Below, one piece after another: positions 21,610 to 34,617 of a stretch of 64,000 nt of DNA (position 1 is its first letter; every line of letters begins with the position of its first letter). This DNA is from Endocalyx cinctus (taxonomy: Eukaryota > Ascomycota > Sordariomycetes > Amphisphaeriales > Apiosporaceae), in contig BCKC01000002.1 in the NCBI GenBank assembly GCA_001600455.1, positions 3,982,171 through 4,046,170 on the forward strand, written 5' to 3'. The position numbers were made by a program, and so were the translations under genes. The notes under the pieces were generated by a model. The model ran no database searches. It saw only the letters and a program-made list of their open reading frames with translations, and was not told where the DNA came from.

Positions 21610-23225
21610 CTTGCGACGAAACACGTACCCTAACTTTGCCGCCAAGTGAAGAAATTATAATAAATAATAAGTAGTTCATTACTTGTTCTATAATGGATGA
21701 TTATTGTATGAATGCGAACCTGCTACGGCCCGTAGAAATGCTTGAACCTACAGTATACCTATGCTAAGGAACAGGTTTGCGCCACTTTTAACAAATGACT
21801 TTAGATATGGGGTAGGCTCGCCAGGTCTTCGATCCAAGCTAAGCCTCGGCTAAGTATCTAGAAGGGTGCCAGGCCACTATTACATACCCAGTAGTGCTTA
21901 AGTACTAGGTAGCAGCACACTTAGTCCACTGGCAAGTGTGCTGTAGCGAGGGCCAGCATATGCGCTGGAAAGCCAGAATGCTAGCGCTACAGTGCACGGA
22001 CACGGTAGTGTGGTAGTACAGGGTAAGCTAGCGGACTGTAACCCAACGTGGCAGCTCTCACGCCGCAGCCCTTTGTTTTAAAGTATCTCTAAAGGTTCTA
22101 GAGTTAAAAGCTGCAAAAATTGCGGGGAACGCGATGAGGCTCGGAGGCGCCTGAAAATTGGCGAAAGAAGGACCGAGCAAGTCGATCGCAACAATACCCG
22201 CCTCTTGCGGTGGCAGGTGCGCGTACAACTTCGGTCACACTGCTTATAATTAAGGCGCAGCTTGCCATTTGGAGGGATTCAATACCATCCCACTATGGCC
22301 CTATGCCGGTGATTTATTTTCGGCATGTCCAACGACATGTTGTGTGCTGTCATACTTCGGTCGTTGTGGTTCATATGCAATGGCTCGCGATCGCCCATCT
22401 CCTTGGTTGGTCCAGAGGGAATAGGGGTTGAAAGGGTCACGAGAACGGATCAGCGGGATCGGCTGGACTGCGCCTCCCGTCCGATCAGGCTCCAGTCCTG
22501 GCTTTATCAATTCCAGACTAGTGATCTTCCGCCGAAGGGTCTGGGAACGGACCCTTCCACTCTTTTCGCTTAAGAAAGCTGACGATCTTCAATACGGATG
22601 CCTTGTCCTGTACTAAATATACCGGAATAGTGAAACCAATGGTTGTGCTGCTCTGCCGTCATCGAACCACACGTATCGCCAAGTATGCAACACAACCAGC
22701 TCCATGCTACGTGCCAAGGCCAACTTCCATTTATTTTGGTTCAGCTGCATATATTAGGCAAGCCGAATCCTACCACAGGTTTCGCTATGTCAAAGAAACT
22801 GACGACATGCTCTTTGGCCCCCGACCGCAACCCGGCTATCGTTTTCGGCTCATCTCCAATCATGGGTAGAGCAACCCACCATCCACTCCGCAGTGCTACT
22901 GCACGTCAACCACCAGCCGACAGCTATTTCGGTCCTAAGTACATTCAGAGTGTTGGAGTACTGCAGGCTGTGGGATCTTGAAGCTGCTCAGACGAGAAGG
23001 GGCAAGGCTTCAGTGGCCCAGATATTATCTGAACCTTCTTCGTCTGATTCTGACTCCAATGGCTGTCATGTAACATCATGCTAATATGATCAACAATAGC
23101 TCGAAGAAAACTGGGCAAACAGAGCAAAGCTACGAGTATTTTGATCAAAACAATTGTCCTTCTTCTCGAATTTCCTTCTTTCACAGGTTTTCGCCATTGT
23201 TTCTACCAACTTTCTTCGGCCCACC
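21610..23225. other. Intergenic, no gene recognised
   Basis: Several 60-110 aa frames occur on both strands (for example 22210-22981), but none resembles a known protein and none has convincing splice context. The locus end of the PKS group probably lies here. Confidence 0.45.
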
Positions 23226-24587
23226 ATGGTTTCCAATCAGACACCAGTTCTTGGAATTAGCGATGAGGGTCGTGGACTTTTGATCCATCTCATCGTGTTC
23301 CTGATCGTGACGACTATAGTTGTGTTCTTACGCCTATGGTCTCGATGGCTGATCAAACCAGATTCCGATCATCCATATCGATTCGGTTGGGATGACTGGC
23401 TAGCCCTCGCAGCATTAGTATGACCCAAGTAGCACTGGTGTAATACCCGATACTAATTTCTATTTAGCCATTCATTTTTAGTCTCTTCGGCATCACGGTC
23501 TATCAGATCGAATTAGGACTCGGCTATCATATCTGGGAGCTGACTCCAGATATCATTATCACACATACTAGGCTCACTTGGGCCTCGTACTTCATGTTCG
23601 AAGGCTGTCTGTTCATACAGAAGGTCTCCGTATTGATCTTCATAGGCAGGATATTCCCTCCATACGCCAATTCGAGACTATACAATAAGGCCCTATGGCT
23701 TGTCCACGCCATGAACGTTGCGTGGCTTGTCGGGATCTACTTTGGTATAATATTCATGTGTGATCCAGTCGCGAAAAGTTGGTACCCGTTGTTGCCCGGG
23801 ACATGCGCTCATCAGAGTGCGTTGTGGCTTGGATGTACAATCCCCAGCGTGACGGTAGATTTGATGATTCTCTTTCTACCATTACCCAAGATCTGGAATC
23901 TTCATACCAATAAGCAGCGTAAATGGGCCATAGTTTTTGTTTTCATAATAGGCTATAGGCAAGTTATTACCGAAGCGCTCTTCGGCAATAAACATAATTG
24001 CTGATAGTTCCAATACAGTGTTGTTGTCGTATCGATAGGCCGATTAATCAAAGTCATGGTGTCTCTCGAAGACTTGGATAAGGACTTTACATGTATGTTG
24101 ACTGTGTCTGTCGCTGACACGTACATGGTGCTGGTGGGCTAACATGGTTTCAGACGAAGTTGTCTCGTTGCAGTACTGGACCTCGGCGGAGATCTGTATA
24201 TCTCTGTTGGCCATATGCTTCCCTGCTCTTCTATCATTGGGAAGACACGTCTCGAAGTCGTACATTACCCCACTGGCATCCAAATTGTCGTCCAAGTTCA
24301 AATCCCACTCTCAGCCTTCGACAACGACAAACAGCAGCTTTTCGAAAAGTAGGGGGCAGGGGGAGCTGGATTTGCCTATAATGGGTACATCCCAAGGAAA
24401 CAGCAACGCGAATGCCTCAGAGTTCGGTAGCCAAAAGTCCCTGAAGGGTCATAGCACCACGGACTTTTCACATGAGGCAAATAATTACTCCACTGGGGTC
24501 CGCAGCTACACTGGAGACATCGAGGCAAATGCAACTACGGCTCAGGGGGTTTGGATGGAGAGGGAGATTCGCATTAGTTACCAGTAG
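23226..24587 (+). CDS. Fungal rhodopsin-like (PTH11-related) seven-helix membrane protein
   Basis: Four exons (23226-23417, 23468-23958, 24019-24092, 24154-24587) encode 396 aa. The start CCACCATGG is an excellent Kozak context. The protein has an extracellular N-terminus and about seven hydrophobic helices, with the family pattern RLWSRW...FGWDDWLALAA after helix 1, ELGLGYH, and SAEICISLLAICFPAL before a Ser/Asn-rich cytoplasmic tail of about 110 aa. There is no CFEM domain. Members sit in the plasma membrane; some act as PTH11-type receptors, but most have no known ligand. The second intron (23959-24018) uses a GC donor (AG|GCAAGT), and its frame continuity supports the call. Confidence 0.85.
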
Positions 24588-26380
24588 CCCTGGCCTCTGA
24601 TTGTATAACAGAGGAGGGCGCCCTTGCTGAAACATCCAGCGATATAGGCGAGTTTTGTGACGACTAATACAATTATTGTGGGATTAGATAACCCCGAGAG
24701 AAAGAAGGGCAACATAGCGACGCGGAGTAAAAATAGTCCGCGTTAACCCTTCTAGTGGCCAACTTGGCATCAACCGACACAGAGAAAGACAGAACAATAC
24801 ATGACAGAATCAAATATACTTCAATTATTACACCCTGCGTGTCTGTTAAATTGCTAAATTGCTTGCTCACACCATGTCGAAGCCCCCTCCCCTTTCACCA
24901 GGCATTGCAGCTACTATTACGAACAGTATAATTACATTGTGTATCGCACAGTGAAAATACGTACAACGTTAGTTCTTCTTGTTGGGTCTGAGACCAAATA
25001 ACAATAGGCAATCAGACACTGAGGAAGTAGAAAGGCTAGCGATATCCACGTAGAAAAAGCATGGAGGACAAAATAATAATGACATGCGCTTGTACCCATG
25101 CCGTTTTCGGAAGCATCTTATCTTCTGTCTAAATCGGAGATCCCGACCGGAACTCGATTTCGAGATCCGATTTCCGTGTTAGGTTCAACCGCTGATGAAC
25201 GCCTAGATCTTTTCCGGAGCACTGATGTCTGCGCATATCTAAGGAAGAGTCAATGAGCAGCTTCCATTCGCCCACCTACCATCTCAATCGCCCAGGTCAA
25301 TTCAGTTCATTCCTAGAATGTCGAGTAACACAGCACCGATCAATATCCCATTACTATCGGAAGAGTTCGTAAGCCATGCTCTTTGCACTCGATACGAAAA
25401 TCTTACCGCCAACGCCATTTCCTAGGCCAAGGTTTTCATCCTAGACACGCTAGGAGTAGGCATAACGGGCTCGTCGGCTTTTAGGGCTGATAAAATTGTC
25501 GAGGCTACCACGAACTAGGGGAAAGGCGGAGAAGCGACTCTCTGGGGCCGTCGTCGGCGAATTTTAGCCGGAATTACTACGTTAATATGCCGAGAGTACA
25601 GGTAGTATCTCGGGCCGTGAACTAATCATAGCTTACGCTATCAGCGTGAATATCTTAATAAACTTAGACCTCGCATTAGAAAAGCTGATGGGAGTGTAAT
25701 TATTGTTATTGGCAAAGTTGTAAAAGTTGTAAAAGTGAGGGGGCGTACGCGGGCATTAGCGTGCGTTAAATATGTAAAACCCCTGCTAGTAGTACTCGAG
25801 CTACCCCTTTTCCCTGTATCAAGATCCGCGATAAAGTTCTTCCGTCCGGTAACCGCGGGAGGATTTAAAGCGACCACCGCTATAAAATAATTAATAAGCT
25901 CGTTATATGAAAATATAATATAAACGTTTAAGATTTAATATATTTAAATAAACTGGGGGATCAGCTGCTACGCAGCTTCTCGAAGAAGGCCTTTCGTTAG
26001 ATGGTTATGTATTAGAAAGTAAGAGCATTTATATGTGTTACGTACTAATAACCAGTACGGCCAGAAAGAAAGGCCTGACCGGAAGTCCACCAAGATGAAT
26101 AGAGAAGTAAGATATCCAACATATCCAGCATAAACCACCTAGCTGGTATGTCAGGAGCGTTGTTCAGGTCTATAGGATGATAAAGTAGGCATAATCAACT
26201 TCTAAGTTGTATGGAATGTTAAAATGGAGCGTAAGGTGCGTTACAATCTTCAGTATTTATGTAACATTCTCAACATCAGCCTCGCAATTGAACAGCGCAT
26301 TTGTACATCTCCATCATAGTTCCCTTCACTTTCTTGTTGCTTTGCTGACACCTTTACATCTATTACGTCATACCTAGTTA

Positions 26381-26695
26381 TTTTCATTCAACTTGATGGA
26401 CCGTCGTTCCTCTTCCTGGATCCTCATTCAGCTTCATGAATTGTCATACCTCTTCCTGGACCTTCATTCAGCTTCATGTACCGGTCTCTCTCTTCTTTGA
26501 CCGTCGCGCCACTTCCTGGTCTCTTACCTACCTTCATGAATCGTCGTTTCTTCTCCTAGACCGTCATTCAGCTTCAGGAACAGCCATACCTCTTCCTGCA
26601 CCGCCATTCAGCTTCAGGAACCGCCATACCTCTTCCTAGATCGTCATTCAGCTTCAGGAACCGCCATATCTCTTCCTGCACCCTCATTCAGCGTA
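26381..26695. repeat. 40-bp minisatellite
   Basis: Six full and several partial units of 40 bp, with the unit core TCATTCAGCTTCAGGAACCG. Clear units start at 26411, 26451, 26511, 26551, 26591 and 26631. A 20-bp half unit lies at 26491-26510 and partial units at both ends. Later units (26551 on) are more alike than earlier ones. One strand is strongly pyrimidine-rich. Confidence 0.8.
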
Positions 26696-27701
26696 ATGGT
26701 ATGGTGTGCGTAGTGCTAAGTAAGGTGATTAGCGACAGCGAATCTTAGTGGCTGAATAGTATATTACTTCAATCTGGTGAGGTCTAAGTTGTGTGTGGTA
26801 CATACACAAGGTTTTTCATTAGCCTGTCGGCTAATGTTCGGTGACTTGTCTCCGAACGGTGCCAGCCCCTTAGGGCTGTCACCAATTATTAATTACAATA
26901 TCATTTCCTTACAGCCGGTCCGATCGGACTGGTATTTAGCTCGGCCGGTACGGGTCTATTTACGGTGGTGTGAGAGGGTGAACAAATGAATGGAATCACC
27001 AGTCAATGTAGTAGGCAGAATGATAATGGTAGGAGAAGATAATTCATTGAAAAGCTATCTATGGCTAGTGTTAGCTATTTATATATAAGTTAGCCCCTGG
27101 CTCGAAGGAGCCCTAAAACAGCCTATTAATTTAAATCTTACTTCGAACTATGTACGTTTATATTGAGCAAGGACTAGAACACCGCTGTGCAGAACTACGT
27201 ATTTCCAGCTGGGTGGTGTCCAGGTAGTAAGGGGTATGTAGAACGTAAATCGCATAATAAATATATGGACGAATTGGTCACCTAATCCCTAAGTAGGGTC
27301 AAATACCACAACTAGAGTAAATCTTTCAAAGTGACAATGGGGTAATAAAATTCGCAATTGATGATGCTAGCTGGCGGGCGACTTGTTGATCAAAAGATCG
27401 AGAAGCCGAAAACTGTCTATCTTTATACCTATGAGCTCATACAGCCCCTGACATCTGACCGGCTATACTATTCCTCCGGCCGAGTCATAAGTCCGATATC
27501 TTGGCCGGACTTCCCGCTCCTAACACAATATAACGTTTAAAAAGGGAAGGGGGTATAGATAGAATAAGGATAACGTTCCTCGGAACAGGACGAAAGGGGT
27601 AATTAACAGTTCCGTTTTTTAAAACGGGTTTTTAACGGGTTAATACACCGATAATAAACGGAGCCCGGGCGGCTAACGCGCCAAGGCAGCCGGGGCAGGA
27701 A

Positions 27702-27702
27702 N
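27702..27702. other. Single ambiguous base (N)
   Basis: One unresolved base in otherwise continuous sequence, inside a GC-rich island. Confidence 0.95.
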
Positions 27703-28788
27703 CCCCTGGAAGACGGAAACACCGCCACAATGAGTCAGCACGCATACTCGTGCCGAACTGTTGATATTGCAACACAAATGTTATCGTGATTCTGGAGGTG
27801 CTTATTGTTGCAATATTCAACAAACCGGGGTTCTGGTACAAGTGTACGTACTAGTGTATACGAAACAAATCAAATGAGAAAGTAATTACTAAACGAATTA
27901 TTAATGAATTAGGTTGGACTATCAATTCAGAGCACAATATATGATGTTTACCATATAAAATGCTTGCGAATTGATCAGTCCCTAATGTTATATGAAGTCA
28001 GTAAAAGAAACTAATTTACAATATTTTCTATTTTGATTTATTGTGGGTGAGGCGGTGAAATTCGGCAATATTCACCGGACCCACACAAGGATAGCACGTG
28101 ACTGGAAGTATTATCCAGATTATCTGCTTAGTATGGACGTAATACTTGTTTTTACCTAGTTATTACTTAGTCAGGCAATGTAATGATGTACCTGCTACCT
28201 CATGCTGCTCTCAATTTCAACACTTATAATTGTTAATAGCGGTGGCCCAATGCACTCCAACACAGTTTGTACATAGTAAGGTAGACAGATGCTTACCTGA
28301 CAGGTAGGTACTTAGGTACTCAGTGCTTTGCTAAGATTTTATCTTGGTTTTCTTTGGTGCTCGTCGTATCTATGTAATCGTTGCTAGCTGCAAATTCAAG
28401 TCAGCTATATAATTATACAGAATGGTTGGATAATAAAGAAGAACAAGGGATCGAAAGTAATATGGCTTCGCAAGTTTTAGAATCGAATGAATGAGGTAGA
28501 AATCCGGGTCTACTGATGATTATTGCATTGCAATTGGATGCATCTCCAATCCAGGCAACCAGGTGCCATGCAGCAAAGCAAGAACAGAACATTGCTGAGA
28601 TCATCAGACGATTATCGCCTCCAACATAATCTATAACTTTATGATTGCTTCAATACTTTCGCATTAAAAAAAGAAATACCGACTTAACTTGAGCCTTCCA
28701 ATCTATCTAAGCTTTGACCTAGATTATGGCGAACTATCATAAATCAATATGTGAATGGCTTAAGCTATAATCATCTTTGTTCATCGCG

Positions 28789-30433
28789 ATGCGCTTACTT
28801 CAACTTGGGGAGCGGGGTGAGTTGATCCTTACCCCCGAACTAAATATGAGGACTCTCCCCCCTTACGCTATACTTTCCCACACTTGGAGAAATGATGAGG
28901 TTACGTTCCAAGACCTCGAAGAAAAGAAAAATTTCAAAAAGAAGCATGGATATAAGAAGATAATGTTCTGCGGAACCCAGGCTCAACGCGACGGCATCAA
29001 ATACTTCTGGGTAGATACGTGCTGTATCGACAAGACTAATTCCGCCGAGGTGAGCGAAGTGATCAATTCCATGTACCGCTGGTATAGGGGTTCCAAAAAG
29101 TGCTACGCCTACTTAGAAGACGTCAAGGGAGACGATATAACCAAGCCTAGCTGCGCATCTGCCTTCAGAAAGAGTAGGTGGTTTACGAGGGGCTGGACAG
29201 TTCAGGAGCTTATCGAGCCCTCGGTCGTGGAGTTCTACTCTTCGAGTAAGAAGAAGCTTGGAGATAAAATATCCTTGGCACAAACGATTCACGACATCAC
29301 AAAAATTCCAATCTTAGCATTTCGAGATGGCTGGAGGTCGAAGACTTCGCTCTCTGAAAGGATATGTTGGTCCTATCACCGACAGACCGCACGGCGGGAA
29401 GATAGAGTTTACTCGATGCTAGGTATAATGGGGATTTCCATGACGGTCGCGTATGGAGAAGGGGAGGCCGATGCATTTATCCGTCTTTGCAGAGAAATAA
29501 TCCAACACTTCCCAAAATACTCAGGTGCGTTTGAATACAAGTACAAATAATTATGGTTCCATCAAATTTTTGGCCAGAATGAATCATTATTAATTTACTC
29601 ATCGAAGAAAAGACTATAACCCGTTGGGAGTGGCAGCCGAATATGGGCACACAACAGCTATCCATACCTTACTTCAACGAGGTGCAGACATAGAATCCAA
29701 AGATCGTTTGGGTCGCTCTCCATTAGCGCTTGCGGCTCGGTATAACCGCGTAGCTGCGGTTCAAACATTGCTTGATCGAGGCGCGGATATCGAGTCCGAC
29801 GATAAGGATCACCTCTCTCCACTATTATCCGCAACTATACATGGTCACGCCGCCGTAGTCGAGATTCTGCTTAACCGAGGTGCAAATATCGAGATTCAAA
29901 GGAAGCGTGAACGCTCTCCATTAGGATTTGCAGCCTGGCATGGGCACCTGGTAATAACCCGTATGTTACTTCAACGGGGTGCCGATATCGAGTCTCAGGA
30001 CGATTTCAACCGCTCTCCACTGTCCCTCGCGGCTTACAAGGGTCACGAGGCCGTGGCCCAAGCCTTGATTCATCACCACGCAAATATCGAGACCAAGGAT
30101 GGGCGGAACCGCACCCCTTTAACACTTGCGGCTCGAAGGGACCATAAGGCGGTAGCCTTACTATTGCTTGAACAAGGTGCTGATATCGAGTGGAAGGATA
30201 ACTTCGACTACACCCCGTTAGCGACCGCGGCTGTGCATGGTCATGCAGATATTGCACAAATGTTACTCGAACGAGGTGCGGATGTGAAGTCTAAAGATAT
30301 AGACAAGCGAACTCCGTTAGCTCTTGCTAACCGATCGCGTCACGACAACGTGGCCGAAATATTACGAATTTGGGATGATACCCATACACAGCCAGTTGCA
30401 ACAAATGGCAAACACGAATATGAACTCTCATGA
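28789..30433 (+). CDS. HET-domain protein fused to ankyrin repeats
   Basis: Two exons (28789-29524, 29613-30433; 88-bp intron) give 518 aa. The first ~245 residues are a HET domain with its classic blocks: YAILSHTW, YFWVDTCCIDK, SRWFTRGWTVQELI and REDRVYSMLGI. Eight ankyrin repeats of exactly 33 residues follow (consensus RSPLALAA..GH..V..LL.RGADIESKD). HET domains trigger programmed cell death in non-self recognition, and ankyrin repeats usually sense the ligand. There is no NACHT or NB-ARC domain between them, so this is an NLR-like sensor without the nucleotide switch, or a partner of one. The start at 28789 (MRLLQLGERGE) is the usual HET-protein start. Confidence 0.9.
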
Positions 30434-30798
30434 ATTTAGGGTAAAGGAGGGTGGCTAGATCTATTCTTCTTGATAGCCTGGACGATGTTATATACTAATA
30501 ATGATGGTAGTCGGATCTTTAATATTATCGAATTTAGTGTTAAGGGTAATTTCAGACAGTCTAAGTCGTGATGGTATGTTCAATTCATCCGACCACGCCA
30601 AAATCACAGCCAGTATTTGATAAGCTTCGCTCTGTAGCCAACGTTGATAGCTCGCACATGATGTGCTGAACGATGCACGTTAGAAGCGAGTATAGATATT
30701 TCATATGGAATGTCATACCAGATATCACTATCATAATGCTCTTTACCACATGAATATTTACCAGCAGCATGATGTTGAAAATATTTGTCTAGAAGTCA

Positions 30799-30891
<93 letters not shown>

Positions 30892-31945
30892 TACGTTCAT
30901 TAAGGTTCGGCTTGACGGTATTCCACCACAAACAAAATAATTTATCGAGGCAGCTCGCTGTGATTTATTTCGCATCTACACAGCTACGGAAGACTCTTAA
31001 ACATAAACCGAGACTGCTTTCAACAGATAGTCTGAGTAATTGAAATTTTGGCATCACTAAGCCCTAGCGTTGTCCGTCGAGCATGTAGTCTAATACGTGA
31101 GCCCAAGAGCTATCGGTGACATATGGCACTGCAGATGAGACTCCAAGCATTGCTCCAGAGCGGTACCTGAACTGTTCGGTCTTCTGATAGTTGAGGATGA
31201 AATTTAGTCCGACTAAGAATATGAGATGCTTCGGTGGCCCACGCCAATGATTGATTGCAATGTTTCGAAGTTTCGGGTCAGTCAATCACTAACAGATTCC
31301 ATCAAACTAGGTTGATAACTCATTCACAACATGCATATCACATATTACCAACCTATTCGGCTGTCCCTTTCGCGAAAAGTGGCCTCACCTCAATCATATT
31401 GTGTGTATGTAGAGCCAACGGGACCCATAATTTTCTTGTCGAATCCGTCAATCGAGTTCTGAGTGAATAGAAGAAAGTGACTTCTGCGCAAGTCAAGTCC
31501 GGTGGGCCTATTGGGTAGCATTTGATATTTTCGTGTATGGATGGGTGTTCTTTGTGGTGTATCGATATTGAGTTCGGCGATGGGTTAGCAGCCTCACGAT
31601 GTACCATATGATTATAACCACTGGACCAAATTATAAGAGCACTGAATCTTTCTGGCCGTTAAAAAAAGGCGAAGACACTAGACGTGCCAAATATCACGGA
31701 ATAGAAGAGTAGTAGCAGCAATTGGGAAACGGGTAAAAATGTGTGGTTGGCTCTATTTCCGGGTACTCTATTCTTTTCAGTACACTAGCCTAGCCTTGTG
31801 ACCACTCCTTGTTTTATTCGTAAAACATGACCTTTTTCCTAATAACTCCTTCAGTTTAATGTATATTTCGTCGCGTAAGACGGAGGGATCGGAGGACGGG
31901 TGGACGAGATGATGGGAGGATGGAGTCATCGCGAGCGACGGGCGA
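30434..31945. other. Intergenic with (GA)n microsatellite
   Basis: It holds a long GA tract (30801-30889), and otherwise only short frames without recognisable products (for example 31064-31285 and 31353-31607 on the minus strand). Confidence 0.5.
30801..30889. repeat. (GA)n microsatellite
   Basis: About 89 bp of nearly uninterrupted GA dinucleotide repeat, giving a meaningless Arg-Glu frame in the plus strand. Probably polymorphic in length. Confidence 0.9.
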
Positions 31946-32218
31946 TTATCGGTGCTAAAAAACAGGTCAGACGTTATCCCGAGACACAAGTTTGACGAAC
32001 GTACCTTGACAAATCCAATGGAGCTGGCCTGCTCACGGAAGCATTGACGGCAGAGGTCGATGCCGTATTTTCGGATAAGACCGGCGCGGTGGCTGCACTT
32101 TCGGCTGCGAAAATTATTAGTCGCAGGATAAAAATTTTCGACACAAAAATACCTACCATTGACGAGCGCCCTTGCCGTACCCATGAGGGCGGCTTCCCCA
32201 TACTGATTCATGCGACAT
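31946..32218 (-). CDS. RPS29: 40S ribosomal protein S29 (uS14 family)
   Basis: A 56-aa protein in three exons: 32157-32218, 32005-32104 and a 9-bp last exon, 31946-31954, encoding only His-Arg-stop. The introns are 52 and 50 bp. It begins [11 protein letters not shown] and carries [17 protein letters not shown], with the paired CxxC zinc-binding motifs. The length equals that of yeast and human S29. It binds 18S rRNA in the head of the small subunit and needs zinc. The gene should be highly expressed and single copy. It is easily missed because no single frame holds it and its last exon is three codons. Confidence 0.93.
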
Positions 32219-34617
32219 GATGGCGATTTAAGTTGATTTGTGAAGTTGGCGGTAGTGAGTCTGGGTGACTTAAGTTGTGTTGACCGCGTAGGAGGAGATT
32301 TGAAGAAGTATGTGATGAATCTTGAGTTGATTTGTGGAATAGCCGGGGGTTTGGCGACTTGTGGTATCGTGTGGCTGCTTGAGGAAATTTGTGGGTGATA
32401 AAAATTTATATGGGTCTTGCCCTAGACCCTACTATGGCTCCGAGCTATGCGTATAATGAGTATGTAATATACTTTATCTGCATAATAATCTATATATATT
32501 AGTTTTATACATTTAAGCCGGATTTGCACTTAACATATTTTTCAATGCTTTACCCATTTGTGCAGTGTCCAAATTCTCGCTGTGTCACGCCCCACCTATT
32601 ATTAAATTTTTGACCAACCAGAACGCTACCTTAGCAGCTTAGGTGCTGAGACTCTTACTGTCTGTACTCCGTATGTATGTGTCTATTGGGGTTTGCTGTC
32701 GCTCATTTCCGTTGTTCTTAAAAACAGGCAGTACCTACTTAACGGCAGCTTCGAAATTGGCCCATCCACCTTTTTCTTTCTTTTTCCTTTACAAGTAATT
32801 ACCTGCAGTGCATGTGTTAAAGCGATTATGGCAGTGTGAACTACCTCTCATTGCTGTACCGGTACATGCCTCACTGGTACGCCCGCAGTACTAAACAGCT
32901 TCTAATGATTGGTGGTGAGATATGGAAGTATAATACCGACGACATCGAAGCTCATTCATTGCCACCATTCAATACTGGTTGAGTGACTATTTAATACATC
33001 TCATTCGTAGCTACAAGGCCAGACACCGGCACTAGAAACGGAGTTGATGCCAGGGCCGGTCTGTAAGGACCAATGGTAGTGTACATTACTAAGTATATCC
33101 CCTTTCGAGCCCGGAGCCGAATGCGATTAGTTTAATTCATGTATCATATACTTAAGTACTTATAACCCAAGCTTGAGGGTGGAAAGGATATTTTTCCTCC
33201 TCAAGCATCAATCCATATCATTCATTACTCTATAACTAGACATGTCTCCCGCTTATTACGATATACAATGACGGATATACTCTCTCTCTCTCTCTCTTTT
33301 TTTTTTTTTTTTTGCAGGAAAGCCTAATCTTGTTAGTGTCCGGGTATAATAGCGATTTGGTTCTTCTGTCTTACTTCTTGAATCCGCTCCCAAAAGCTCC
33401 CGGCTCCAAACTTGCCACGCTCATGTATTCTTAGTTGAATATTACTATTATACTAGCTTATATTCTATTTTATTATAGATATAGGGTTGGTCCCATGAGC
33501 CTCGAACGTTTCTCAACCCGTTCAGTATACCTTTAAGATCAAGGTGCTTCATCAAAAATAAAAAATAAGAATAAAATACGAATTAATTGTCCACATCGGA
33601 CCCAACGATGTGTCCATAGCTGATCCCGGCTTCATTGGTGTTATTTACGCCCAAGGGGCGGAGCAAAACGAGATGAAAACATCAAAAATCAAAGATCAGT
33701 AAGTATCAGCTCTTCCACCGGCGGTTCTACTAGTCATAAGCTACACCGTAAACAACGAGAGGCGCTGAATTCCTTTTTATTTACGAGAAGGGGGGTATGT
33801 GATATGAGACGGGGCGTCGCTCGATAGGCTGCGTATCTTGCATTGTGAGATGAGGTTTTTGGTGATCAGAGCATCCCTGTTTGACATTACAGTGATCAAA
33901 ATAACACGAGAGATGCAGGTTTTCTTGGGCTGGGAAATCACGTATATACAGCAGGGGCGGGGGTGGTGAGCTTTTGGAGATAAGTCAAAGATTGCGTGGC
34001 CAAAAGGCAAGGAAAAAGCGGCGATGGCTAGTAGAATTATACCAAAATCGCTAGATATGACAAGAGATTATTCTTCATTTGAAACTTCCTTGATGTTTTT
34101 GTCTTGTAACATTTTACATAGTTAACGTAGTTGAAACTTTCAATGGATTCTGCTGCTCGATTATATAGCAGCCATGTAGCTAAACGAAATACGGCAAAAT
34201 ACCTAGTAAAACACACGGAAAAAAAATTTGCCACTCTCCTTTTCTCGTACCCCGTTTCATAGTGAAGTGTAAATATTAATTACAGGCAACAGAACCAAGA
34301 TTTCAGATCAAATCAATATGGGAAAATGTGGATAGGCCGGTGCAATTGTATACCGTCCAGTCTCACTAACCCCGTTTTTTGCCCGAAAGATGCAGGGTCG
34401 TGTAGTTCGATTCGGAGCTGTTCTGTTGGGTCGGTTCAATTCCAAGCCGCCTCTCACGCCGGTTAACTCCGGCAGTTTATATAAAATTATTTTGTCGACG
34501 TGATGAGAAAATGACCATCAGCAAGTAACTTTTTATTTGCAATAAGTCCTTCTCATTTATTATTTACAAACATATCTCACCCGGGGACTCTTCCAACGAC
34601 GCAAAAAAAAAAAAAAG
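32219..34617. other. Intergenic, simple repeats only
   Basis: Upstream region of RPS29 followed by AT-rich DNA without a recognisable gene. A CT tract running into poly-T lies at about 33280-33313. Minus-strand frames near 33777-34234 are short and have no similarity I recognise. Confidence 0.5.

Larger units (their letters stand above)
24588..28788. other. 4.2-kb gene-poor region with decayed repeats
   Basis: No convincing gene is present. The stretch contains a 40-bp minisatellite (26381-26695), CCGGCC-rich fragments around 26910-26960 and 27450-27530 that look like decayed transposon pieces, and one ambiguous base at 27702. Short frames (25641-25877 minus and others) lack similarity to anything I know. 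Confidence 0.5.

Noticed and set aside
22210..23184. Several 60-110 aa frames upstream of the rhodopsin-like gene
   Set aside because: Overlapping in different frames with no similarity or splice logic.
34381..34450. Possible tRNA B-box-like motif (GGTTCAATTCC)
   Set aside because: No matching A box, acceptor stem or anticodon arm could be drawn around it.
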